Source of the DNA: Streptomyces resistomycificus
GTDB taxonomy: Bacteria > Actinomycetota > Actinomycetes > Streptomycetales > Streptomycetaceae
Direction: 5' to 3'
Assembly (NCBI RefSeq): GCF_001514265.1
Contig: NZ_KQ948995.1
Coordinates: 1-64,000 of the forward strand
Length of the DNA: 64,000 nt
Both the position numbers and the translations under genes were made by a program. The notes under the pieces are model-generated. The model saw nothing but the letters and a program-made list of their open reading frames with translations, was not told where the DNA came from and made no database searches. This document shows, one piece after another, positions 56,572-64,000 of the stretch; positions within the stretch are counted from its first letter, which is position 1, and every line of letters begins with the position of its first letter.

Positions 56572-57706
56572 CCATCCGCTGGATCTGGTTGGTGCCCTCG
56601 ACGATCTGCAGCACCTTGGCCTCCCGCATGTACCGCTCGGCCGGGAAGTCGGCCGTGTAGCCGTACCCGCCGAGGATCTGCACGGCGTCGGTGGTCACCT
56701 TCATGGCGGTGTCGGTGCAGTGCAGCTTGGCCATGGCCGCCTGCCTGGCGAACGGCCGGCCCGCGTCCCTGAGGCGGGCCGCCGCGAGGTACAGCGCCCG
56801 GCCTGCCTCGATCTGGGTCGCCATGTCGGCGAGCATGAAGCGCAGGCCCTGGAAGTCGGCGATCGGCCGCCCGAACTGCAGTCGTCCGGTCGCGTACGCC
56901 AGCGCCTCGTCGAGCGCCGCCTGCGCCAGACCCACGGCGCAGGCCGCGATGCCGAGCCGCCCGGAGTCCAGGGCGGACAGGGCGATCGCGAAGCCCTGAC
57001 CCTCCTCGCCGATGCGCCGGCCGTCCGGGACGCGGACACCGTCGAGATGGACCTGGGCGGTCGGTGAACCCTTCATGCCCATCTTCTTCTCGGGCATCGC
57101 GCCGCTCAGGCCCTCCGAGTCGCCGGGCACCAGGAAGGCCGTGATGCCGCGCGCGCCCTCCTCGCCCGTGCGCGCCATGACCGTGTAGAAGTCGGCGATG
57201 CCGCCGTGGGTGATCCACGCCTTGTTTCCGGTGATCACCCAGTCCTCACCGTCGCGCACGGCCTTGGTGCGCAGTGAGGCCGCGTCCGAGCCGGAGGAGG
57301 GCTCCGAGAGGCAGTAGGCGCCCAGCAGGCCACCACCGAGCATCGCGGGCAGGTGCTCCACCTGCTGCTCCTTGGTGCCGTAGGCGGCCAGCGCGTAGGA
57401 GGCCAGGGTGTGCACACTGACGCCGAGGCCGACGGTGAGGCGGGCGGTGGCGAGTTCCTCGAGGACCTGGAGGTAGACCTCGTACGGCTGGTCACCGCCC
57501 CCGTACTCGGAGTCGTACGGCAGGCCCAGCAGTCCGGACTCGGAGAGCAGGGTGAAGACCTCGCGCGGGAAGCGTCCGGCGTCCTCCTCCTCGGCCGCCT
57601 TCGGGGCGATCTCACGCTGCGCGATGTCGCGGACGAGCGAGATCAGATCCCGGGCCTCGTCCGTGGGCAGTTGACGGTCCACCGGCTGCGGGGCGCGGTC
57701 GGGCAT
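56534..57706 (-). CDS. acyl-CoA dehydrogenase
   Basis: A 390-residue FAD-dependent acyl-CoA dehydrogenase. The start MPDRAPQP is preceded by GGGAGGAGAG. FAD/substrate motifs are AYCLSEPSSGSDAASLRTKA, WITHGGIADFYTVMA and QILGGYGYTADFPAERYMRE, where the Tyr-Thr-x-Asp-Phe-Pro-x-Glu-Arg segment carries the usual position of the catalytic Glu of short-chain enzymes. It oxidises an acyl-CoA to the 2-enoyl-CoA in the cytoplasm, probably short or branched chain. It is divergent from the chitinase gene. Confidence 0.94.
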   Translation of the reverse strand: MPDRAPQPVDRQLPTDEARDLISLVRDIAQREIAPKAAEEEDAGRFPREVFTLLSESGLLGLPYDSEYGGGDQPYEVYLQVLEELATARLTVGLGVSVHTLASYALAAYGTKEQQVEHLPAMLGGGLLGAYCLSEPSSGSDAASLRTKAVRDGEDWVITGNKAWITHGGIADFYTVMARTGEEGARGITAFLVPGDSEGLSGAMPEKKMGMKGSPTAQVHLDGVRVPDGRRIGEEGQGFAIALSALDSGRLGIAACAVGLAQAALDEALAYATGRLQFGRPIADFQGLRFMLADMATQIEAGRALYLAAARLRDAGRPFARQAAMAKLHCTDTAMKVTTDAVQILGGYGYTADFPAERYMREAKVLQIVEGTNQIQRMVIARHLAGPETR

Positions 57707-58036
57707 GGCGTCGCTCTCCTCCCTGTCGGGAACTGGCGGACGCGCCTTTCGTGGGGCGGCCCCGCCGGGTCTCACGGGTGCCGCCGATGGTCGCACTTCC
57801 GGGTCGCGGAAGCTGCTGACCAGCGGCTGTGCGCTGTGAGTATGCCCGATCGGAGGCACTCCGTCACCAGTTAACGACCGCTTACTTCAGGAAGTTCCCG
57901 GAGTGCGCGACACGCCCGGATTGGTACGAACCATTGACCGCAGTGGTCTAGTCCTCTTACCTTTCGATCCAACGCTTCCCCGCGTTCATGCCAATCGGCG
58001 TGCGATCCCCTCCCTGTCCCTGCGAGGAGACACCCG
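57707..58036. other. divergent region between acyl-CoA dehydrogenase and chitinase genes
   Basis: A 330-bp gap with no coding region. Its right half carries the chitinase promoter and direct repeats listed separately. The left half holds the dehydrogenase ribosome site and promoter. Confidence 0.6.
57922..57963 (+). promoter_or_regulatory. chitinase promoter with paired 12-bp repeats
   Basis: TGGTACGAACCA (57922-57933) and TGGTCTAGTCCT (57944-57955) are related 12-mers 22 bp apart, start to start. They flank and overlap a promoter with TTGACC (57934-57939), an 18-bp spacer and TACCTT (57958-57963). Such 12-bp direct repeats at the -35 region are the known control elements of Streptomyces chitinase genes, giving chitin induction and glucose repression. 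Confidence 0.85.
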
Positions 58037-59296
<1,260 letters not shown>

Positions 59297-59311
59297 CCGG
59301 GCCAACGGGGG

Positions 59312-59344
59312 CCGGGGGCGGGGGCCAGAAGCCTTCGCCCCCGG
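59312..59344. terminator. hairpin between chitinase and TetR gene
   Basis: CCGGGGGCG (59312-59320) and CGCCCCCGG (59336-59344) pair perfectly around a 15-nt loop in the short gap between converging genes. Confidence 0.75.
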
Positions 59345-59356
59345 TCGCGCGGGCTG

Positions 59357-60052
59357 TCAGGCGTCGTCGCGGCGGGCCGGCACGGGGGCCGGGTAGCCGG
59401 GGTCCATCTCCTCGATCGCCCGCATGGATCCGCCGAGCGTCTTGACCAGGAGCTCACTCATCGTCTCGCGGGGCAGCTGGGGGCGGTCGATCCAGTCGAG
59501 GGCGGCTCCCTCGACGCTGCACACCCAGGCGAGCAGACCCATGCGGGCCAGCGGCGCGATGTCGGTGCGGCCGTACGCCCCTTCGGAGATGGTGGCGACG
59601 ATGGCCTCGCGCACGCCGTCCCGGATGGCGTGCACCTCGGCGTCGAAGCCGACCCCGCCGCTGACGATGGTGCGGTAGGCGGCCTGGTTGTGCTCGGCGT
59701 AGCGCAGATAGCTGTCGATGGTGCGGTGGACCCGGTCCACCGGTTCCAGCTCCAGGCCGCTCGCCGCGTAGGTCACCAGGTCGGCGACGGAGTCCTGGAT
59801 GATCGCCAGGTAGTAACCGCGCTTCGACTGGAAGTAGTAGTAGATCAGTCCCTTGGCGACATGGGCCTGCCGGGCGATGTCGTCCATCGAGAGGGCGTCG
59901 TACGACGTGTCGGCGAACAACTTCCGCCCGATGGTGATGAGTTCGGCACGACGTGCGACCGAGCGCTCGGTGCCGCGCGCCCGGGGGCGGACGGCTTCGC
60001 GCTGTTGACTGATATTCAATTTCGACCCTGGTCTCAACGGGCGGCGGGACAC
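59357..60052 (-). CDS. TetR-family regulator
   Basis: A 231-residue regulator. The DNA-binding domain is ELITIGRKLFADTSYDALSM, DDIARQAHVAKGLIYYYF. The GTG at 60052 is used; an in-frame TTG at 60019 that gives LNISQQREAV is an alternative start. The ligand domain is unremarkable and its effector unknown. It precedes no obvious target operon on its own strand, and the closest divergent DNA holds a 46-residue membrane protein gene on the same strand upstream. Confidence 0.9.
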   Translation of the reverse strand: MSRRPLRPGSKLNISQQREAVRPRARGTERSVARRAELITIGRKLFADTSYDALSMDDIARQAHVAKGLIYYYFQSKRGYYLAIIQDSVADLVTYAASGLELEPVDRVHRTIDSYLRYAEHNQAAYRTIVSGGVGFDAEVHAIRDGVREAIVATISEGAYGRTDIAPLARMGLLAWVCSVEGAALDWIDRPQLPRETMSELLVKTLGGSMRAIEEMDPGYPAPVPARRDDA

Positions 60053-60083
60053 CCGCAGTATGTCAGGTCGGTAATGGGTCAGG

Positions 60084-60224
60084 TCACAGCAGGCCGAGCT
60101 GGGTGACGAGCATGGCGATCACCACGACGAGCGTCCAGCCCATGACGTGCTCGACGGTCTTCGGACCGTCTTCCTGGGGGCCGCCGGTACGGGCGCGGAC
60201 GGCGGAGGCTGCGGTTGCGGTCAT
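60084..60224 (-). CDS. 46-residue single-span membrane protein
   Basis: A short frame reading MTATAASAVRAR, then GPKTVEHVMGWTLVVVIAML and a C-terminal VTQLGLL. One membrane helix occupies the last 20 residues. GAGAAG lies before the ATG. It sits 31 bp upstream of the TetR start and could be co-transcribed with it. I do not know a function. The coherent helix and ribosome site are the only support. Confidence 0.6.
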   Translation of the reverse strand: MTATAASAVRARTGGPQEDGPKTVEHVMGWTLVVVIAMLVTQLGLL

Positions 60225-60325
60225 GGCTTCTCGCTGAGGTCGGACGTACGGGTGGACTCCCCCCACCGGTTCGTCCACCTTGCCACCCCTGGCGGCTTTT
60301 GCGGCAGAGAGCTTGGTCACACGCG

Positions 60326-60355
60326 CACGGCCCCCGGACCGTGCCGGGGGCCGTG
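60326..60355. terminator. hairpin downstream of the C39-like peptidase gene
   Basis: Two perfect 12-bp arms (60326-60337, 60344-60355) flank a 6-nt loop, 11 bp past the stop of the leftward peptidase gene. Confidence 0.88.
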
Positions 60356-60366
60356 CGTCCGTCGGC

Positions 60367-61743
60367 TCAGCGCACGCCCACCGCCGCGAGCGCCTTGCGC
60401 TGGCGCGGGGTCGGGAGCGCCGGGAAGTACAGGTAGCAGACACCGCCGGTGCCGGAGACCACCTTGCCCGCGGCGTTGTACCGCTTGGTCCTGAGCCAGA
60501 TGTTCTCCCACTCGCGCCGCAGGTAGACCCGCCGCACGGCCTCGTTGTCCGGCGAGTTCGGGTCGTTGGCGATCACGTCACCGCTCGCGGTGAAGCCGAT
60601 CACGGTCATCAGGTGCCCGGACGTCCCGTAGCCCGCCCCGGTGAGCTCCTCCTTGAGGAAGGACTGGGACGTTATGGCGGGGATGCCGGCCGCGATCAGC
60701 GTCTCCAGGTCGGCGAGGGAGCCGAGCCGGGTGACCACGCCCTGCAGGCCCTTGAAGGTGGCCGCGTAGGCCGCGTTGAACGGCCAGTTGCCGCAGCCCG
60801 CGTACTGGTGGTCGTAGGTGAAGCGGGCCGCGTGGCAGACCTGCGGGTCGGCGAAGGACGGGTCGACCCAGGCCAGCTGGTCCTCGGTGAGCCGGCCGCC
60901 CCAGTACTCGACGATCATCTGCGAGGAGGTGGGGCTGCACCAGGCCTCGCCGCCGTTGTCGTACTCCGGGTACTGCCCGATGTGGGTCTCCTGCGAGTAG
61001 CGCGGGACGACCAGTTCCTGGGCGAGGCCGGGGGCGGAGGCGGGCACGGTGAAGCGGTCCGGGACGTCGGACCCCATGGCGCCGAGGCGCCAGACCGTGG
61101 GCGTGGTCTTCGTGCCGGGCTTGCGGTAGAGGGTGAGCCTGAGGCGGTACGACACCAGGCGCAGGCCCGTCGCCGGGTCGTCGATCGCGAAGGTGTCCGT
61201 CCAGATGCTGCTCTTGCCGTCTCCCTGGTCGTCGACCGAGGTCCGCTTGATGTCCTGGTCGCCGGCGGCCCAGCGGCCCATCACGTACCAGGGCGTGTTC
61301 GTGCCGTCGGAGTACGTGCCCTTCAGCTCGACCTGGAGCCAGGTGCCGGCCGGCGTGTGCGCGTTCCAGGAAGCGATCGCCTCCGTGGCGGGGACGGCGA
61401 GGACGTGGACGGGGGACGTCCAGGTCGCGTACTCCCAGGCGGCGGTCTTCTGGGTGTGCGGGTCGGTGTAGTCGGCGGTGCCCGCGGGGCTGCCGATCAC
61501 GACTCCGGGGCGGACGCCCGCGACGGCCCGGGTGCCCTTGGCGGTGCCGGCGCGCCAGTGGGCGTACGTGGTCCAGAAACGGTTGTCGACCGGTCGGGTC
61601 AGGCGGGCCCGGTCGGGGTGGACGGTGTCGGTCACGGCACTGCTCGTGGTGTCGGCGGCCGCCGGGCCCGCGCTGCCGGCCACGGCGGCGGCGACGGCGG
61701 CGGCCAGTACGGTTCTGCGGGACGGCTGTTCAGCTCTGCTCAT
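60367..61743 (-). CDS. Tat-exported C39-like cysteine peptidase family protein
   Basis: A 458-residue secreted protein. The signal has a twin-arginine motif, PSRRTVLAAAVAAAVAG, ending GPAAA. A beta-rich N-terminal domain (residues 40-235) resembles a carbohydrate-binding or jelly-roll fold. The C-terminal peptidase_C39-like domain has the Cys in GEAWCSPTSSQMIV (about residue 270), the His in TSGHLMTVIGF and the Asp/Asn in VIANDPNSPDN. Substrate is unknown; a cell-wall or extracellular protein role is likely. Two-domain proteins of this kind are common in Streptomyces. Confidence 0.88.
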   Translation of the reverse strand: MSRAEQPSRRTVLAAAVAAAVAGSAGPAAADTTSSAVTDTVHPDRARLTRPVDNRFWTTYAHWRAGTAKGTRAVAGVRPGVVIGSPAGTADYTDPHTQKTAAWEYATWTSPVHVLAVPATEAIASWNAHTPAGTWLQVELKGTYSDGTNTPWYVMGRWAAGDQDIKRTSVDDQGDGKSSIWTDTFAIDDPATGLRLVSYRLRLTLYRKPGTKTTPTVWRLGAMGSDVPDRFTVPASAPGLAQELVVPRYSQETHIGQYPEYDNGGEAWCSPTSSQMIVEYWGGRLTEDQLAWVDPSFADPQVCHAARFTYDHQYAGCGNWPFNAAYAATFKGLQGVVTRLGSLADLETLIAAGIPAITSQSFLKEELTGAGYGTSGHLMTVIGFTASGDVIANDPNSPDNEAVRRVYLRREWENIWLRTKRYNAAGKVVSGTGGVCYLYFPALPTPRQRKALAAVGVR

Positions 61744-61933
61744 GGGCGGAATGACCCCCAGGTGTCCGAGTCGGGGCAGGTCCAATGCACGGTTGTGCGC
61801 CAACTATGGAGCAGGGGGCATGCTCCTGCCAGCACTTCGGGCCATGCCACGCCCGGCAATATTGGTCTCGGCCACTGGCGTGACCGCCGTCTTAGACTGA
61901 CCGGAGGAAACCTGCTCCCCCTCCCCCTGAGGA

Positions 61934-62560
61934 ACGGCCATCCGCGACCTCGCCACCCGGCTCCGCCGACTGCCCCCGTCCTGCGGCCCGGTCCGTCTGA
62001 TCGGGATCGACGGTCACGCAGGCTCCGGAAAGTCCACGTTCGCCGGGCGGTTGGCCCGGGCGCTGGAGGGCGCGCCGGTGCTGCGCCTGGACGACATCGC
62101 CAGCCATGACGAGCTGTTCGACTGGACGGGGCGGCTGCGGTCCCAGGTGATCGAACCGCTGGGCCGCGGGGACACGGCCCACTACACCCCTTACGACTGG
62201 CACAGCCGTGACTTCGGAGCGCCGCTGGCGCTGCCGCCGGCACCGGTCGTCCTCGTCGAGGGGGTCGGCGCGGGCCGGCGTGCGCTGCGGCCGTACCTGG
62301 CGCACCTGTTGTGGATGGAGCTGCCGCGCGAGGAGGCCTGGGCACGCGGGCGGTCGCGGGACGGGGAGGAGCAGCGGGAGTTCTGGGCCGGATGGGTCCG
62401 GGCGGAACTACGGCACTTCGCGGACGACCCCTCCCGGCCGTTCGCCGACCTCCTCGTGAGCCAGGGGCGGAAGGGGTACGAGGTGCTGCCGGGGCCTGCC
62501 GGGACGGTTGGCCCGGACCAGTCCGTCACGTACGGTGACGGGCCATCGGCAATGTGCTGA
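61934..62560 (+). CDS. uridine kinase-like P-loop protein, start codon unclear
   Basis: About 208 codons of a uridine/phosphoribulokinase-like NTPase. The P-loop is IGIDGHAGSGKSTFAGRLA, followed by LRLDDIASHDELFDW, VVLVEGVGAGRRALR and LPREEAWARGRSRDGEEQ. An in-frame TGA at 61928-61930 bounds the frame, and between it and the P-loop there is no ATG, GTG or TTG. The natural N-terminus would fit an ACG at 61934 (reading T-A-I-R-D-L-A) or a nearby non-standard codon. A TTG at 62051 would delete the P-loop. It may be a start mutation, a sequencing error or a rare start. Confidence 0.8.
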   Translation, partial: TAIRDLATRLRRLPPSCGPVRLIGIDGHAGSGKSTFAGRLARALEGAPVLRLDDIASHDELFDWTGRLRSQVIEPLGRGDTAHYTPYDWHSRDFGAPLALPPAPVVLVEGVGAGRRALRPYLAHLLWMELPREEAWARGRSRDGEEQREFWAGWVRAELRHFADDPSRPFADLLVSQGRKGYEVLPGPAGTVGPDQSVTYGDGPSAMC

Positions 62561-62609
62561 ACTTGTGAAGGGCCTTGCGGAGGAACTTTCCGGAGTGCTT
62601 CAACTCGGC

Positions 62610-62639
62610 TTGACCCAGGGGCCGTACAGGTCTTACGTT
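62610..62639 (+). promoter_or_regulatory. sigma-HrdB-type promoter candidate
   Basis: TTGACC (62610-62615), an 18-bp spacer, then TACGTT (62634-62639). Both hexamers fit Streptomyces housekeeping promoters. A transcript would start near 62646 and meet a terminator about 70 nt later. Confidence 0.6.
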
Positions 62640-62645
62640 CTGAAT

Positions 62646-62718
62646 GTGCGGCCGTTCGAGGCCGCCCCCGCAGTCGCGAAGCCCCCGGTTGTTCCCCCGT
62701 GATCGGGGGCTTCGTTCT
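62646..62718 (+). ncRNA. candidate small RNA or leader with terminator
   Basis: Downstream of a good promoter-like pair lies GCGGCC-GTTCGA-GGCCGC (62648-62665), a perfect 6-bp hairpin. An 11-bp-arm terminator follows (62677-62687 with 62704-62714), then TTC. The result would be a structured transcript of about 70 nt. It lies between a kinase gene and a TPR gene and could be a free small RNA or an attenuated leader of the downstream gene. Confidence 0.45.
62677..62714 (+). terminator. intrinsic terminator
   Basis: CGAAGCCCCCG pairs with CGGGGGCTTCG over 11 bp with a 16-nt loop that can itself stack. T-rich DNA (TTCTGCCCTTTT) follows. Confidence 0.8.
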
Positions 62719-62996
62719 GCCCTTTTCCCTCTTTTTCGGGCGCCGCGAGACACGGGATGCTCACCCTCGGTCACCACGCGCGGTGGTGCCCCTCCCCTCC
62801 CACCTCGTCAAACGGGCCGTGCGGCACCCTTCGGTGGACGACGCCCTCGCGGGTACGATGCCCTCGGTGCGACCTGCGGACGGCTGCTCCGCGCACCGTC
62901 GCAACTCCGGTCCGCGGCACAGTGGTTGGACCAAGGCGGTTGACGGGCACCGGCCCGCCGGCCAACCAAACGGGGGCACGGTTTGTGGGGGACGTG

Positions 62997-64000
62997 ATGG
63001 ACTTCGGCACGCGGGGCCCCGAGGCCCCGGCCGACCTCGCCTGGCTGCGAGGCGTGGACGCCTACACGATGGGCGCCTATCCGCAGGCGGAGGAGGAGTT
63101 CCGCACCGCGGTGCGGATCGATCCCGGGATGGCCGACGGCTGGCTGGGACTGCACGCGCTGCGGGTGGACACGACGACCGCGTTGCTGCGGATGTTCCGG
63201 CACCGGGACCGCTTCGGCGAACAGCGCACCCGGCACCGCCGCACCCTCAACTCCTGGTACTGGCTGGGCTGGTGGGTGCAGCCGGTCCTGGAGAGCCCCC
63301 GCGACCTGCTCCTCGCGCACGCCTCGCACTGGCTGGACGGCCGGCACGTACCGGAACTGGACCGGGCCCTCGCGGGCCTGCCGCCGGTGGACGCCGACCA
63401 CCAGGTCCGCTTCCTGCACGCCTGCCGCGCCTACCTCGTCAAGGACTGGGAACAACTGGTCCGGCACACGGACCCGCTGATCAACGACCCCATGCTGGGT
63501 ATCGAGGCGGGCCTGTTCGGCGGTATGGCAAGGGTCCGCCTCGAGATGTACGGGCAGGCGGAGCCGCTTCTGTCGTCCGCCCTGATGCGCTGCCGCAGTG
63601 AGCAGCCGCAGCGCAAGGAGCTGCGCTACTGGCTGGCGCGCGCCCACGAGGGCACCGGCCGCAGCGCCGCCGCCCTGCCGCTGTACCGGGCCGTGCACCG
63701 TGTCGACCCCGCCTTCATGGACACCTCGGCCCGGCTCGCCGCGATCGCCGAGGGCGACGGGTACGACGACTCCACCGACCTCGCCGCCCTCACGCTCGCC
63801 GGGGCCGGACAGGACGCCGTGGACGGGCCCGACGGACTCGACCCGCTCTTCGGCATGGAGGAGCGTGACCTGAAGCTGACCGGTCCCGACCTGCCGCCGG
63901 CCGGTCCGCTGCCGTCGGTGACCGACCCCGCCGTGCGCGAGAAGGCCGGACCGTCGCCGTCGCTGCCAGCCGGCCCCACCGACCCCGGGTTACTCGAGGA
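62997..64000 (+). CDS. TPR-containing protein, N-terminal part (cut by window end)
   Basis: At least 334 residues, open at the right edge. It starts MDFGTRGPEAP after GTGGGGGACGTG. The N-terminal region is TPR-like: WLRGVDAYTMGAYPQAEEEF and VRIDPGMADGWLGLHALR, and later LRYWLARAHEGTGRSAAALP. The layout resembles the TPR half of EccA/CbbX-type proteins that carry a C-terminal AAA+ domain, but that domain would lie beyond the window. A TTA leucine codon is present at 63990-63992, so translation would depend on the bldA tRNA. Confidence 0.75.
   Translation, partial: MDFGTRGPEAPADLAWLRGVDAYTMGAYPQAEEEFRTAVRIDPGMADGWLGLHALRVDTTTALLRMFRHRDRFGEQRTRHRRTLNSWYWLGWWVQPVLESPRDLLLAHASHWLDGRHVPELDRALAGLPPVDADHQVRFLHACRAYLVKDWEQLVRHTDPLINDPMLGIEAGLFGGMARVRLEMYGQAEPLLSSALMRCRSEQPQRKELRYWLARAHEGTGRSAAALPLYRAVHRVDPAFMDTSARLAAIAEGDGYDDSTDLAALTLAGAGQDAVDGPDGLDPLFGMEERDLKLTGPDLPPAGPLPSVTDPAVREKAGPSPSLPAGPTDPGLLE

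Larger units (their letters stand above)
62561..62996. other. intergenic region with promoter, hairpins and terminator
   Basis: A 436-bp gap. The left part carries a promoter-like pair and a terminator that bound a possible small RNA (listed separately). From 62715 to the next ribosome site I see only promoter-type DNA and no gene. Confidence 0.55.

Noticed and set aside
62648..62665. GCGGCC-GTTCGA-GGCCGC resembling a tRNA T-arm
   Set aside because: No acceptor stem, D-arm or anticodon arm can be fitted around it. It is a simple hairpin.

Overview
The window is high-GC actinobacterial chromosome, almost certainly Streptomyces. Gene starts are often GTG or TTG, coding strands are strongly GC-biased at third positions, and several genes are lineage markers: smeA-sffA, rbpA, a conservon (cvnABCD), ppm, and crr-ptsI with a DasR box. 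From about 44 kb to the right end the order smeA, sffA, MocR regulator, YczE, glycerophosphodiesterase, MFS, rbpA, fxsA, ppm, amidohydrolase, Lrp, acyl-CoA dehydrogenase and chitinase matches, from memory, the SCO1415-SCO1430 region of S. coelicolor. The crr-ptsI end matches SCO1390-1391. I see no phage, insertion sequence, CRISPR array, rRNA or tRNA.

Layout. 0.2-2.6 kb: crr-ptsI, the general PTS genes, behind a perfect DasR-type palindrome. 2.6-11.4 kb: an unknown protein, acetoacetyl-CoA synthetase, a GH31 glucosidase, a Nudix hydrolase, a secreted D-Ala-D-Ala dipeptidase, and a DUF35/thiolase-like pair. 11.6-15.8 kb: a degenerate EAL-GGDEF protein, then glpFK. 15.9-24.2 kb: a conservon whose cvnD is separated from cvnABC by a large ATP-dependent 5-oxoprolinase gene. 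24.6-25.7 kb: a small membrane protein and the fused relics of an aldehyde dehydrogenase and a GMC oxidase. 25.7-32.9 kb: a three-gene operon with a 1540-residue SMC-like ATPase. 33.0-38.3 kb: a GntR regulator facing an MFS / D-glutamate-cyclase-like / pxpABC operon for 5-oxoproline use. 38.4-41.5 kb: a coupled SGNH hydrolase and two glycosyltransferases. 41.7-43.9 kb: HEAT-like and ankyrin proteins. 44.1-64 kb: sporulation, transcription and envelope housekeeping genes, a secreted chitinase, a Tat-exported C39-like peptidase, a uridine-kinase-like protein and the start of a TPR protein.

Themes. The two ends are linked by amino-sugar and chitin control: a DasR-type box at crr-ptsI and chitinase-type direct repeats at the GH18 gene. 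The middle has two unrelated 5-oxoproline hydrolysis systems. Several normally catalytic residues are altered: the Walker A Lys in SffA, the thiolase His, the Walker B Glu of the SMC-like protein, and the EAL/GGDEF motifs.

The best candidate for an undescribed system is the SMC-like operon at 25751-32929. It looks like a MukBEF/MksBEF-type condensin with no adjacent JetD-type nuclease.
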